DNA of 64,000 bases from Symbiodinium kawagutii (lineage: Eukaryota > Sar > Dinophyceae > Suessiales > Symbiodiniaceae), in assembly GCA_009767595.1 (NCBI GenBank), contig VSDK01018595.1, positions 415,115 to 479,114 of the forward strand. The letters are read 5' to 3'. The notes under the pieces are model-generated. The model did not search any database. It had not been told where the DNA came from and saw only the letters and a list, made by a program, of their open reading frames with translations. Shown here one piece after another: positions 42,742 to 55,008 of the stretch. The position numbers and the translations under genes were made by a program. Each line of letters opens with the position of its first letter. The first letter of the stretch is position 1.

Positions 42742-42839
42742 TGGTTTCTTGCAGTGGGGGTGACCCAAATCATCCAATGTTGATTGTCTTTAACAGTAAA
42801 CCAACCATTTCCGGGGTCCCCTATGTTGAGAAACTTCCA
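42742..42839 (+). mobile_element. Family A MITE, diverged ends
   Basis: TGGTTTCTTGCAGTGGGG to CCCTATGTTGAGAAACTTCCA. Confidence 0.75.
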
Positions 42840-42892
42840 TATACAAACGTTGACTTGCCCAACTCAAAAGTACAATTCCTCACCATCAAACA

Positions 42893-43016
42893 TGGCTGTG
42901 GGTCAAAACCCCGTACCCCTGGTTCCCCTATCATTAACCTTTGTTTTCCCCATTATTGCTGGTTATTATGCCACATTATGCCCAATTATTGATTGGTCAA
43001 TATTGACCCATAGCCA
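42893..43016 (+). mobile_element. Family B MITE
   Basis: TGGCTGTGGGTCAAAACCCC to TTGACCCATAGCCA. Flanks are CA and CG. Confidence 0.9.
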
Positions 43017-43144
43017 CGTGTTGCTTTCCATCCAGACCGACCCCGAACGATTGCAAGCGGAAAAAGCGTGCCTGCATAGCAGCTTCAGCTCTGACAAAAG
43101 TCACCACCTGATGCGCTCCGCAGAAGCTGGGTGTTGGTGGTGCG

Positions 43145-43560
43145 ACATGATTAGTCATAGTGGATAATGGTTAATCATGGTTGACAATGATTGATCATGG
43201 TCCATAATCTTTGAGAATGGTTAACTAAGGATGATGAATTATCATCAATGATGGTTAACAGTGGTTATTAACCAATAAATAATTGTTTGTCATGCTCAAG
43301 TATAGTTGATGACGGGGGTTCAGGATGTGTGCTAACAGTGGGAGTGAAGGATGCGTGCCAATGATGCCTGTTTATGATGGCTGCAAGTGATGGGTGTTAA
43401 TTGTGGTTAATGAATGATGGTCAATGATGGTCAATGATAGTCAATGATGGTCAATGATGGTCGATGATGATTGATGATGGTCAATGATGATTGATTTCAC
43501 CGACAATGGTTAATGATGCTCCATTAATGATGTTTCATGATGATTAATGATTGTCAAAAT
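43145..43560. repeat. TCAATGATGG decamer-type repeats
   Basis: Regular 10-11 bp units at 43416-43495, degenerate outside. Confidence 0.75.
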
Positions 43561-44159
43561 GATGGTTGCTGATGAGGGTGAGGATGGGAACTTGCACTGT
43601 GCATCGCATAGTTGATGTACACAAATATGCACAAATATGTAATGTATACATGCATATGCCCGCATAATTCTACATACACACAGCACACACACACACACAA
43701 AAAATGTTCATGTTTACAATTCACGTAAATCGATGTAAATACTAAAAACATCTACCTGCTGTGTGTAGATATTTCAGTTCAAATCTATGAGGCTGCATGG
43801 CACAACATGGGGACACAAACAGCTGGAAGCGCAACGTATCTCAGCATTCTTGGCTGGCACCCTGAAAGGCCAGAACTAAATGATTGTTGTGCCATGGTAG
43901 TGATGGTAGTTGGGGGAAACAACCAGCTTAATTTCTGGTTGTCGCTGGGGTACCAACTTTATGGGTTTTACATTGTATTAACCAGCGGCCAATTGTCACC
44001 CATCGCGTCAACCATTAACTAAATTAAATATGACCAACCATTCCCCAAGGCTGAACAATTATCAGTAACCCTTATCAGCCACCAAAAACCATTGTCAACC
44101 ATTGCACATGCGTACTTTTACCCTTTTTGGTCGTGGCTCGTAATCAACAAACATAAACA
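43561..44159. other. Non-coding DNA
   Basis: Includes a short (AC)n at 43680. A plus frame at 43800-44020 (TAGSATYLSILGWHPERPEL) is open but unsupported. Confidence 0.3.
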
Positions 44160-44263
44160 CTGGTTGGTGGTTGAACCACCCCTATAAAAAATATGCTTGT
44201 CAACCAACCAATTATTAATAACTACTAGGGAAAATCAAAAATGTGAACCAAACCACCAACCCG
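44160..44263 (+). mobile_element. Family C MITE
   Basis: CTGGTTGGTGGTTGAACCACC to CCAAACCACCAACCCG. Confidence 0.9.
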
Positions 44264-44483
44264 ATTAGCAACACATAGATATCAACCCAGCAAGGGCAAG
44301 TCTAAGATCATCTGCGAGGTTGCTGGTGAATCTTGCATGTCTGAGCCAAATTTCAAGCTGACCGCCGCCATATTTCCCGTGGACCACCAATAAGAAACGC
44401 ACAGCAGATCTACGACGGAACAGCTAGAGGTTGGATCTACGGCAGATCCAAGTGGCACCACCGGTGATTTACGAACCCAAATA

Positions 44484-44722
44484 TGGGGGGTTTCTCAAGT
44501 CAAAGGGGTAACCCGGTAACCCCCAAATCATCCTGTTTCTGAACCATTTATAGTAACAAGTTATCTTATAGCCCTAATAAGTGGCTTATTACTACAACTG
44601 TTTTTTAACCATTTATAGTACTAAGCCACTTATAGGTTCCAGCGGTTTCTCATGACCATATATCAACCATTCGTAGCAATAAACCCACCAGTTTGGGGGT
44701 ACCCCATTGTAATAAACTACCG
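44484..44722 (+). mobile_element. Family A element with duplicated interior
   Basis: TGGGGGGTTTCTCAAGTC to GTAATAAACTACCG, 239 bp, flanked by TA on both sides. CATTTATAGTA occurs twice. Confidence 0.8.
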
Positions 44723-44995
44723 TATGGCCGTATGGCTCACAGACTGTGCCATCTCCCAGGGCGCTGTGCGATCCGAGTTGCGCCCATTCCTCGTGCTTTG
44801 CCATTGGAATGTCGGAACATGTTGAAATGCTCCACCTCACCTGCGTGGCGATGGTTGACCATGGTTATGTAGGTCAATAAGACCAATAAGCATGGTGGTG
44901 AACAGAACCTGGTTCAAATGGATATGACCATGGTCAATAAACTAATAAACCATCATTGATTATGGTAAACAATAAGCATGGTTCAAATGATTCTT

Positions 44996-45102
44996 TACAT
45001 TCTGGCAAACTAACCTAGAAGCCAAAAATCGCCATTTTTATAGGAGTAAAACCAGCATAACTAGTGGATTTTCCACTTCCAGATTAGTTTGCCAAAGGGT
45101 AA
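44996..45102 (+). mobile_element. Family D MITE
   Basis: TTCTGGCAAACTAACCTAGAAG to GGATTTTCCACTTCCAGATT then AGTTTGCCAAAGGGTAA. Confidence 0.75.
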
Positions 45103-45636
45103 TCAACGTCAAAAATGGTTGTTTACTAGGGTCAATGATGGCTCACAATGGTTGAGGCTTGGTGATGTTGATGATGGTTGATGGCCAGTCAATGGCTGGG
45201 ATCATATTTGGTTGCCCCTGATCCCCAAGAAACACGAGAAACGGCGAAGGAAATGGCAGTTCGCAACCTTTCAACCATGCTGAGCCGCAGCATCAACAGG
45301 TTGAAGAGCTGGCTGTTCATCCCCGGATAAACCAGCGACCGATCAGCGGTGAGCCATTCTCAAAAAGCAGGGTCCTCCTGCCCTGCTGAAATGTTGTTTT
45401 CATGAACTCATGCAGCTGAGATCCCACAATCATTGGGTGTGAGCACAAATAATGATACCTCCAAATTGAATCGAATTCAAAACGGTCGAGAATAATAACG
45501 ACTGTGATGTTTGGTGATATATCACAATTCTGGATATATCACAATTTTGGGACACGATATACACAATTATCCCGAGATGAGAGTTACTACCGTCTTGACT
45601 GCTGAGAATTGAGTCGAGGATCGCGACAAACCCCAC

Positions 45637-45880
45637 CCAGTCGTTGCCCATTTGTCATGACCTTAGGATTGGATGCGTCACTGTGGGTCTTTGTCACACC
45701 GATGAATGCCCCGGAAGCAAAAGCGAGTTGGTCAATCTGATTGGATTGCTCACCAGCTCAACCCACACCACCGACGATGTCTACACCTACGAGTACCAAT
45801 TTCCATGTGAAGCTGCACCCAAGAACGACCCAAATTCCATGAGTGCAAGAAATACAACCACTATGGACAAGCCCATATAG
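45637..45880 (+). CDS. Probable exon, Cys-containing protein
   Basis: After AACCCCACCCAG| the frame reads ICHDLRIGCVTVGLCHTDEC, then PGSKSELVNLIGLLTSSTHT and DDVYTYEYQFPCEAAPKNDP, open to TAG at 45880. Four cysteines and a varied composition make this one of the most natural plus frames in the window. The opposite strand is broken by stops here, unlike most islands. No family recognised. Confidence 0.45.
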
Positions 45881-45965
45881 ATGTTTTACCACGGTTGTTA
45901 GTTACACCACTATCAATGCCTATAACCCCTATAAAGCCCTTTTCGTTCGCTATTCTCCCCAAGTG

Positions 45966-46875
45966 TTAACCATTATTGATGCTTGTAACCACCATACCCC
46001 TCCTATGAAAACCCTGCTGTTGGTTGTTATCCCCCATTATGAACCCCATTGAACCCCTATAAACCATCCTGCTTTTTCTCTGCCCAAGCGATCTGACACT
46101 AGGTGCACATGGCAGGGCGTAGATGAACTGGAAAGGTCGCACATGGCAGGCCGTGAATCCTGTGGATATCACCTGTACCATATGGCGGGGTCCCTGCATC
46201 ACTACAGCTGAAAACATAACTGGAACCAAATAACACGGGTCTTTCAAGGGTCACTAACAATGTCTAGATCATTTAGGGGTCGGTGACAATCTCTGTAAAT
46301 ATCTGTTAATTGAAGGCTGTTCAAACTCAAGTTTTAGCCAGTCTAATCGTCTCATTGTATCTTCTTCAGCTTGAGCTGAAGTTCATTGCTCCTCAGACCA
46401 TCAAAGAATAACTAACCATAAAGAATTATCAATTAGCATTACGGTAATATGGGGTCGTCCGCGGCCATGGTCGTACCTCCTAACCATCCAATGATGTCGA
46501 CTGCTTTTATATTTGATTAAAAAAAACCAGTGACTTGTGGGTACCATGGATTTGGACAAACCATCATAAAATCATTCTGATTGTCTTGGAGGTTGACTCT
46601 GAATGATTGGAGGTTGACTCGGAAGCCTAGAAGCATTGTGATTGATGGTTACTGGTCTTGGAGGCCAATTGCTCCCCAGGAATCATCACAGCTGTAGATT
46701 ACCGGATTGAAGCTAATCATGGTGAGTAGGCCTAAGTGGTGATACATCATGATCTCCAGTATTTCATGGGCCGCCGCACCTAACGATATACACAGTAAAC
46801 ACCATCATTTCTTGTTCAGGCCAGCCAGTACACTCCAAAGAAAAGGGACGATCCAATCACTTTGGATGATTATCA
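45966..46875. other. Non-coding DNA
   Basis: No element or exon supported. Confidence 0.3.
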
Positions 46876-46971
46876 TCACATATCATCATCACCACCACCA
46901 TCATCGTCATCATCGTCATCATCATCATCATCATCATCATTGTTGATAGTCATTATATATATATATATATT
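46876..46971. repeat. CAT trinucleotide then TA tract
   Basis: (CAT)n with CAC/CGT variants, then (TA)n at 46955-46971. Confidence 0.95.
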
Positions 46972-47639
46972 GTCTAGTATGGTTGGTTCTTAGCCCCTAT
47001 CAACCATGGGTTCATCATTTCCCCGTCATCTTCTTTCCGGCACAGTCTGTGCGACGAAAAAAATCCAGGTCACCTGTTGGCTGCTGTTGCCTTTGGCATT
47101 CTGCGAGCCAAGATGTTCTAATTGGGTCTACCCATATGGTTAGGTAGCCCCCGACATGGGTACAGATGCGATGAACGTTTTTTGAGCTCAAGACATCAGT
47201 AGTTGTGGGGCTTCATCATAGATGACCTCTGGTAATCAAACATAGCTGCCTAAACAATCCACCATGTCTGCAAATGACTTACCTATTGGGAACGATGCTT
47301 TCCCAGCAAGCTATGATAGATAGTCGGAGCGTGATCTGAAACAAGAAAACTCAAGACACATTCACGTTCCTATAGTCTCTTGGCCTCTGTTTTCAGTGCA
47401 TTTTTGTGCCGATTTGGTGCTCGCCGGAATCCAGTAAATGTAGTGATATGACTCCCGAATATCCAATTATAGTGTATTCCTGCATATGGACATAGACATA
47501 GACGTTTTATATACTTAAATACGTATATACATATGGAAATACATGGCATCATCTGATCATGTATAATCATATATCCTAATATAATGTGCTCACATATAAT
47601 ATCATAGTACATCATAACACATATGCGCATGTATCTATA

Positions 47640-47830
47640 CCCAGCACCGGTCAGGGCGCGTCCGAATTCGTTCAAAGGACCAGCCGCGCGGCTGCGATTT
47701 CTGAAATGGTCTCCGGACGGTGCAGCGTTTCTGCTGCTGGGATATGCTGCACTTGGATGGAAACTGGTTGGCTTGCCCATGGTCATGGGTGTCACTACCA
47801 TGGATGCTTGGGCACCATGGAAAAAGCATA
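47640..47830. CDS. Exon island, strand unresolved
   Basis: Plus: [20 protein letters not shown] then a hydrophobic [19 protein letters not shown], a possible membrane segment. Minus: [20 protein letters not shown] and then [20 protein letters not shown]. Both continue beyond the island in AT-rich DNA. Confidence 0.3.
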
Positions 47831-47831
47831 G

Positions 47832-47835
47832 ATAA

Positions 47836-47885
<50 letters not shown>

Positions 47886-48130
47886 TGGTGGATAGATAGA
47901 TAGATAGATTGGTGGATAGATGGATAGATGGATAGATGGATAGATGGATAGATGGATAGATGGATAGATGGATAGATGGATGGATAGATGGATAGATAGA
48001 TAGATGGATAGATGGATAGATAGATGGATAGATATATAGATAGATAGATGGATGGATGGATAGATCGATAGATAGCTGGCTAGATAGATAGACAGACAGA
48101 CAGACAGATAGCTAGCTAGCTAGCTAGCTA
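47832..48130. repeat. GATA / GGATA tract
   Basis: (GATA)n, then GATGGATA units, ending in GCTAGCTA repeats. Confidence 0.97.
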
Positions 48131-48202
48131 TGATATATAGATAGATGAAGATGTATGTACTTACAGACATAAAGAGGTGAATAGTGCAAGCATAGCCACA
48201 TA

Positions 48203-48304
48203 TGGGTGTTTCTCAAAATAGGGGTACCCCCAAATCATCCATTTATAGTCATTTATAGTAATAAACCAGCCATTTTTGGGGCACCCTATTTTGAGAAACC
48301 ACCA
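48203..48304 (+). mobile_element. Family A MITE
   Basis: TGGGTGTTTCTCAAAATAGG to CCTATTTTGAGAAACCACCA, 102 bp, flanked by TA on both sides; ends 13 bp before an exon candidate. Confidence 0.95.
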
Positions 48305-48317
48305 TATTGCCCCACAG

Positions 48318-48461
48318 GCATCAAATGACTTTGTGCTTTTGGCTGACAGAAACTGCTGGCTCCTCTTCCGCCACATGGATCACCCAGCAGCAGAAAACGG
48401 AACGAACCTTCAGCCAAGCCGGTTCGCGCTAGCCGCCAAGGATTTTCACGGATGGCGCTGA
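48318..48461 (+). CDS. Probable terminal exon, unknown protein
   Basis: After TTGCCCCACAG|G the frame reads ASNDFVLLADRNCWLLFRHM and then DHPAAENGTNLQPSRFALAA, ending KDFHGWR and TGA; exactly 48 codons, phase 0. The minus strand is also open (GDISAIRENPWRLARTGLAE). Its position next to a family A element is notable. No family recognised. Confidence 0.4.
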   Translation, partial: ASNDFVLLADRNCWLLFRHMDHPAAENGTNLQPSRFALAAKDFHGWR

Positions 48462-48499
48462 TATCTCCTTGAAAGGCATAGTTCAAAAGGCAATGTTTC

Positions 48500-49843
48500 G
48501 ACATCTGTCCAAATTGGATGTTCGCGCAATCGATGCTTTATCCTAAGCTAGCTGCTATGTTCAGATCCCATCTGATAGACTATGATGTAGGTATTGTAGA
48601 TCACGGATCTTCGTATGCCAAATCGAAGGGGTGATCTGGCTAGCGAGAATGGTGCTTACTGATTCTCCAACATAAAAAGAACATCAAACTTCTATGTTTC
48701 TGAGCGCCAGTAGCAGTGGCAGATGATCAGAAAGAGAATGAGCACCATAATTTGTAAACACAAGCTGGGAAGTGGAAAATGCTCGATAAAGAACCAAGAA
48801 CAAACACAAAAACACAAATGAGGGAAATGATCTTGACTACCATGTGGTCAGAACCCTCCTGGTTGCTCCTTAGCTCCCCAGTGGAAAGGGTATAGGGATA
48901 CCCCTGGCTCCTTAGCTCCTTCCCAACCAACAGCCACTTGATCCATAGCCAAACCTCGCTCCGGATTGATCTTGGGTCAGAGACCTCCCCTCACTCGCGT
49001 TCAACAGGTGAATGAATTGGGCTCCCCCAGACGAAGGTCAGAAGCCCAATGGGCTATGAAAACCATGAAAAATCATGAAAACACATGTAGGATCATGAGG
49101 GTCACGATGAGTTCTGTGATCTTTTAGCGTATGAAAATTCACAACCAAACTCATGCCCTACCTGTCTCTTGGATGATCCTGCTGTAAGTGGCGGCTGCCA
49201 TGGTCATTGCAATTAGTATCACCAAGGGTGTTACCATCCCCATGGATGACTCTGGTCGCCCCAGGACCCCAAAAAATTGCACTGGTGCAGCTACCAATAT
49301 CAAGCACTATACACCAGTGGAAATCACTTTGCTGGTTGGTGGGTAAAAGTCATCCTGATAAATATCAGACAATTATGTAGATGATCATCCCCAGGTGTGG
49401 TTGGAAATCACAAGTCATCTTGAAAGAACCATATGACTATTAACTACCACACATCACTTCCAACCACCAGCAATCACAAGTGACGACAATCTATGAACCG
49501 CAGTTCACCGTCATCAAATCTCATGAACCACGGTGACCATTCTTGTATCATCTACATTGAATATCATGAACCAAGATTATTTGTAATTTACCGTTGATGA
49601 CGAACACACTTTACTGACTTAACTACTCTCATTTCACCACTCTTAATCAGTCTCAATGATTCTCAACACTGCTTGACCATGACCATCATCATAATTAATG
49701 AAAATCAAACATCGTCAAGTAAAAATTTACACTATTCCCGAAAGTATGAATCATCATTAATCATCGTTGGCATCATGACTCATCATCAATGATCATGAAT
49801 CAACCATTCTTATCCACCCATGATCCACCCATAAGTCTTGTAG
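48500..49843. other. Non-coding DNA
   Basis: No element with intact ends; AATCATCATGAATC words at 49490-49790. Confidence 0.3.
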
Positions 49844-49959
49844 CTCACGAGACAAGCTCCGTGCTGGCACCAAACCTACCGGTAGCCCTGGTTCGGCGGC
49901 TCAGTCACATCCGTGCAAAGCCTCACGCTGGCCACACTGCCACCCACCTGGTGCGACAG
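49844..49959 (+). CDS. Possible exon, unknown protein
   Basis: Acceptor AAGTCTTGTAG|, donor GCGACAG|gtggca. Reads HETSSVLAPNLPVALVRRLS and then HIRAKPHAGHTATHLVRQ; 116 nt, phase 1 to 0. No family recognised. Confidence 0.35.
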
Positions 49960-49984
49960 GTGGCAAACAATGATAAATCACTGG

Positions 49985-51340
49985 GTGAATAATCAATGGT
50001 TTATCAATGGTTTATCAATGTCAACCAATGGCTGGTGATAATCAATCGAATATTGATTGATATTGATGAATGATTGTTGATACAGTAAGTATTAATTGAT
50101 ACTGGTATTGATGATAATTGATCAATGGTCGTTGATGAGAATGGTGGGCAAGGTTTATCATTCTTAACCAATTGGTGAGGTTCATAACCTTACCCATCAA
50201 TGTGTGTTTACCAATGTCGATAAGAATTATTCATTGTTTTTGGTGGGTAAGGTTCACAATAGCATGATGAACCACTGGATTAATTGATAATTGATGAGCA
50301 TTATTCATTGATTTGTTGATTCACTTTTGATTATCAATTGTTGATAATTCATGGGATTAATTGATAATTAGTGAGCAATAGGTAAGGTTGATAATTAGTG
50401 GGTAAGGTTCATAATAGAATGATGAAGCACTGGGTGACTAATCAATGGTTGTTGATGATAATCATTAAACAGATGGGTTGATAATCCATGGTTTGTCCCA
50501 GTGGTTGGATGGGTTAATAATTAGTGGTTAGTAATCAATGGTTTATCACTGGGTTGATGAGAATTATTCACTGATGATAATCAATCAACTATTGATTCTT
50601 GTTGATCTGAATGATTGGTACCCATAATCATTCAGTAACTGATTGATGATTAATGAGTGTTACCCATGGTGGGTGGCAATGGTGGTTGATGGTTGATAAT
50701 TCACACCTTAGATTGAACTAATTGTCCCAGTTGTTGACTAGCCACATTAATAATCAGAACTGATTGTTGATGTTGATGATAATGATACATTGATTTGTTG
50801 ATTAATTATTGATTAACGATGGTTGATAATTGATGGTTGTTGATCGTTAATAATGATCAATTATTCATCATGATTTATTGGTTAGTTATTCATTGATGGT
50901 TGTTGAAAATTGTTCATTGATCTTGCTATTGATCGTGTTTACTGATAATGGGTAAATAGTCGGCTGTAGATCAATATTACCCATCAATCTTGGGGGAATC
51001 ATAACCAACAATAGTAGGGAATAGCAATGGTTAATGATGGTCATCGGTGGCTCATAAGTCAGAATCATTAGGCTATTGGGATTTTATTAGGATAATGGAA
51101 TGTTATGATATTAGGATATTAGGATGGTTCATAATTCAGAATGATAATTGTGTATGATAATTTTTCGGATTATTGACAATCATTGATGATTAATCACAAA
51201 TCACATGGTAATTGTGATGTTCTTCTTGTTGATTTATCATTGGGTCTAGTTTGTTTGATTCACAATCCTTCAGATAATGAGAATCATGAGAACATGATAA
51301 TCCCAATAATTAATGTAATGTAATGTTTAGCCACTGGGTC
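49985..51340. repeat. Degenerate TTGATAATTGATGG DNA
   Basis: About 1.35 kb of TGATTGATAATCAATGG words and phrases such as TGGGTAAGGTTCATAAT (50165, 50245, 50400). No gene. Confidence 0.65.
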
Positions 51341-51468
51341 CAATATTATATAAAGAGTTGGATGTGATGATCAATGATTCCGTTGGTGATTTGACACCAG
51401 GTTTGATAAGTATGTAATTTCTGGGGATGATTAGCCACTAGATAAATGCTACAAATGAAGTAGCCACA

Positions 51469-51571
51469 TGGAGATTTCCCAAAATAGGGGCACCATGGTT
51501 GGTTTAGTACTATAAATGAGAAATGGTTAGTAAAGGATGATTTGGAGGAGCCCTGTTTTGAGAAATACCCA
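51469..51571 (-). mobile_element. Family A MITE
   Basis: TGGAGATTTCCCAAAATAGG to TGTTTTGAGAAATACCCA, flanked by CA on both sides. Confidence 0.85.
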
Positions 51572-51699
51572 CATGGACGCCAAGCCAGACTGGTGACCAC
51601 AAACTGGGACCAATGTGGCCCAGTTGGGCGATGGGTTCCATCAGAGAAGATAGACCCCATATATCGGTCGAAACGGAGCATAATCCACCATGCCAGTTG

Positions 51700-51806
51700 G
51701 GTTCTCATGTTCTCCAAATAGGGACACCCCAAAATCATCCAGTACATGAATCATTTAAAGTCGTGTCATGAAGCAGCCACTTTTGGGGTCCCTAAGGCTT
51801 AAGAAA
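51700..51806 (+). mobile_element. Family A element, diverged
   Basis: GGTTCTCATGTTCTCCAAATAG to GGCTTAAGAAACCCTCA. Confidence 0.65.
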
Positions 51807-51979
51807 CCCTCAGTTATGCAACAGATCCAGGGAATTGTCTAATCAGCTGATCTACTGTAATCACTCAGCTGACCTGGGAAGCCATCTCCTAACGTTCCAA
51901 CAACGGAGGCTGCCCCACACATCTTAGCAGAGAACAAACAGCACAAACCATTTCACTGGATCGATGGCTGGATCGGCCA

Positions 51980-52173
51980 TTATTGTTGGCTATGGTTGCT
52001 TATTACCCCCTCTCATTAAATAGCCAACAGTAATAAACATGATTGAACAACCAATAGTTAAACCATTATCAACCAATAGTTTGATTACATTCATATTTGG
52101 TAATTACCAGTTGAAACATAGCCAATAGTTGGATTGATGAGAGGGGGTAATAAACAACCATAGCCAACAATAA
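51980..52173. mobile_element. Fold-back element with 36-bp arms
   Basis: Arms 51981-52016 (TATTGTTGGCTATGGTTGCT, then TATTACCCCCTCTCAT) and 52137-52172 are inverted repeats with one mismatch. CCA flanks both sides (51977-51979, 52174-52176). Confidence 0.8.
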
Positions 52174-52608
52174 CCATTATCAAACCAATAGTTGGATTAC
52201 AAATGAGATTGAACCATTGTTAACCAATAGTTGGATTGCAAACACTCATTGATCACCAACGATTTTTGACCATCATTATTCAACCATCACAAACAGTAAT
52301 CATCGACAATATCAATGAGCCATAAATTGACCCTAAACGACCATCATCAACCATCAAAACGCAATCATGAGCAACGAGTACCACCATGTTAACACCATCA
52401 ATGAGCAGCCATGATTGTCGCGCTCGCGAGCCATGAGTCAACCATCATTGACCGGTAATTTCCATGATATGTGCATGTTTCGTTTGGAAATTCCCACTCG
52501 AATTCCATGATGCTACTATCAATTCTCAGTGATCATTGGTTTCCAGATTAGTTTAAGCGTGATTAACCTTGCGATTCCCTATGGTTGGTTTGGCTGAACC
52601 ATCATCCG

Positions 52609-52682
52609 GTTGGTGGTTGAACCAAACCTATGAAAAAGATTAGTCAAGCAACCAATCAACCAACCAACCAACCACCCAACCA
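52609..52682 (+). mobile_element. Family C element, right half replaced by CCAA
   Basis: CCGGTTGGTGGTTGAACCAA to CAACCAACCAACCACC. Confidence 0.6.
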
Positions 52683-52734
52683 TGGTTGAACCATCACTGC
52701 GCCACCCTCCCCCGAAAATCACCTCGCCTGTACT

Positions 52735-52825
52735 AAACCGAAGGGTCGGCGCCCGGCCACCGCCTGTGTGACGGCCTGCCGACTCTCCTGACGTCCCAGG
52801 GTTGCTGGCTGCTTGCCTCCTGAAG
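52735..52825. CDS. Exon island, strand unresolved
   Basis: Minus: after AAACCTTCAG|G, EASSQQPWDVRRVGRPSHRR to CCTTCG|gtttag. Plus: TKPKGRRPATACVTACRLS. Confidence 0.25.
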
Positions 52826-52867
52826 GTTTCCAGATGCTTTGTTCATGCAAGAATTTGGGTAAATATG

Positions 52868-52968
52868 TGGTGGTTTCTTCTCAAAATACGCATACCCCAA
52901 GGCCATCCTTAACCATTTGTAGTAATAAACCGAACATTTTTGGGCTACCCCCATTTGAGAAACCACCA
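52868..52968 (+). mobile_element. Family A MITE
   Basis: TGGTGGTTTCTTCTCAAAAT to CCATTTGAGAAACCACCA, flanked by TG on both sides. Confidence 0.9.
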
Positions 52969-52999
52969 TGTGCTTCCGGTCCGGATGATCTTATGCATC

Positions 53000-53900
53000 A
53001 CAGAAGTGTAAGCATTTAGCTCGTTTAATGATAAAACAGCTGTTCTTCTCAAAAACCAGTTCTTTGATTAGAAAATCTATGAACATCGGCAGAACATTAG
53101 CAACTAAGCCATGAAATAAACTGCGAGAAAAATGCTTTCAGTTGCCATCAAGCGAAATTGTTCTTTTTGTTGACATATGCATTGTTGATTGATTCTTGTT
53201 TGTCATAGTTTGCAAGATTTAGCATCATGATTTTCCACCATGGTGTCCCACTATCTGTTCTAGTTGCCTTCTATTTCTGTCTTCTCCTACATTTCGTCAG
53301 CAAGTCTTCACAAATCTCTCCCTTACCTTGTCCGTCAGGCTCAGGCAAACGGCCAACATTGTCTGCTTCTAAGGTTGATAATTCTGACTGATAAGTAAGG
53401 GTCAGCAAATGGTCGTTGGTGCTTAATAATGATGTTTCATACTCAACCATAAATGGTTGATAAGATTCAGAACAATTAATAGTGGTTAGTGATGGTTAAT
53501 AATGGCTGACAAAGCTTGGGTAGTACTGGTGCTGGATAAGGAAGGCGTGTCCAGTAATGGTGATTATCCAGTAGCAATAAGTACACTTGATGGTAACAAT
53601 CAATATAACAACATATTGGTTAATCGTAATGACCATACAAAGAACCAATGTAACTCATGGTATAACAAACTAGTTCCAGTTCAACAGCAACCAGCGATTC
53701 GTCAATTAATGGCTCTAATGTCCAAATGACTATGTTCAACATCAGTTTGAGCGATACCTCCATGTACGGAGCCCGAAATCACAACGGATGTGACCGTGAT
53801 GGGTCCCCGTGCCACTGCCGATCTTCCATTGAAATCAGGGCAGGAGAATGGTGAACTACTTGGTGAAGAGATGATGAAGAGTGGATAATATTGGTTCATA
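53000..53900. other. Non-coding DNA
   Basis: A plus frame at 53502-53729 (DKAWVVLVLDKEGVSSNGDY) is open for 75 codons but lacks splice support. Confidence 0.3.
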
Positions 53901-53908
53901 GTGGTAAA

Positions 53909-54072
53909 CTGGTTGGTGGTTGAACCACCCATGGTTAAGTAGTGGTTAACAGTGGTTATACATGGTTGATAATGGCTAATAATGATCATGAAGTGGTTGG
54001 TGGTTGAACCACCCCTATGAAAAATATGTTTGTCAACCAACCATTGGTTAATGATTACTGGTGAAAATAAAA
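53909..54072 (+). mobile_element. Composite family C element
   Basis: Left end CTGGTTGGTGGTTGAACCACC, CCATGGTTAAGTAGTGGTTA and so on, then a second family C copy from 53996 that breaks off after GTGAAAATAAAATTAC. Same plan as 9707-9897. Confidence 0.75.
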
Positions 54073-54119
54073 TTACTTTACTTCGAGTGATCCCCACCAT
54101 GTCATGTCATCACCACTTG

Positions 54120-55008
54120 TTGACACCACTTTTGTCTGACATTCTCTCCGACATACCTTCTGACATTCTTTCTGACAAATCTTCTGACATTCTCTCTGGC
54201 ATACCTTTTGACATTCTTTCTTACATCCTTTCTGGCACATCTTCTGACGTTCTTGCTGCTACTCGGACATTCTTTCTGGCAAATCTTTTGACATTCTCTC
54301 TGACATCTCTTCTGACATATCTTTTGACATTTTTTCTGACATATCTTCTGCCAATCTCTCTGATATTCTCTCTGACATATCTTCTGACATTCTTTCTGAC
54401 ATGCTGCTACTCGGACATTCTTTCTGGCAAATCTTTTGACATTCTCTCTGACATCTCTTCTGACATATCTTTTGACATTCTTTCTGACGTATCTTTTGCC
54501 ATTGTCCCTGACATTCTTTCTGACATATCTTCTGACATTCTTTCTGACGTATCTTTTGCCATTGTCCCTGACATTCTTTCTGACATATCTTCTGACATTC
54601 TTTCTGACGTATCTTTTGCCATTGTCCCTGACATTCTTTCTGACATATCTTCTGACATTCTTTCTGACGTATCTTTTGCCATTGTCCCTGACATTCTTTC
54701 TGACATATCTTCTGACATTCTTTCTGACGTATCTTTTGCCATTGTCCCTGACATTCTTTCTGACATATCTTCTGACATTCTTTCTGACGTATCTTTTGCC
54801 ATTGTCCCTGACATTCTTTCTGACATATCTTCTGACATTCTTTCTGACATATCTTCTGACATTCTCTCTGACATTCTTTCTGGCAAATCTTTTGACATTC
54901 TCTCTGACATATCTTCTGACATTCTTTCTGACGTATCTTTTGCCATTGTCCCTGACATTCTTTCTGACATATCTTTTGACATTCTTTCTGACATCTTTTC
55001 TGACATTT
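54120..55008. repeat. 12-bp / 60-bp higher-order tandem array
   Basis: Basic 12-bp unit TTCTTTCTGACA. Five units form a 60-bp repeat (including TATCTTTTGCCATTGTCCCT) present in six identical copies at 54481-54840, with more variable flanks. All six frames are open because 12 and 60 are multiples of three. The 200-380 residue frames are repeat translations. Confidence 0.97.
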
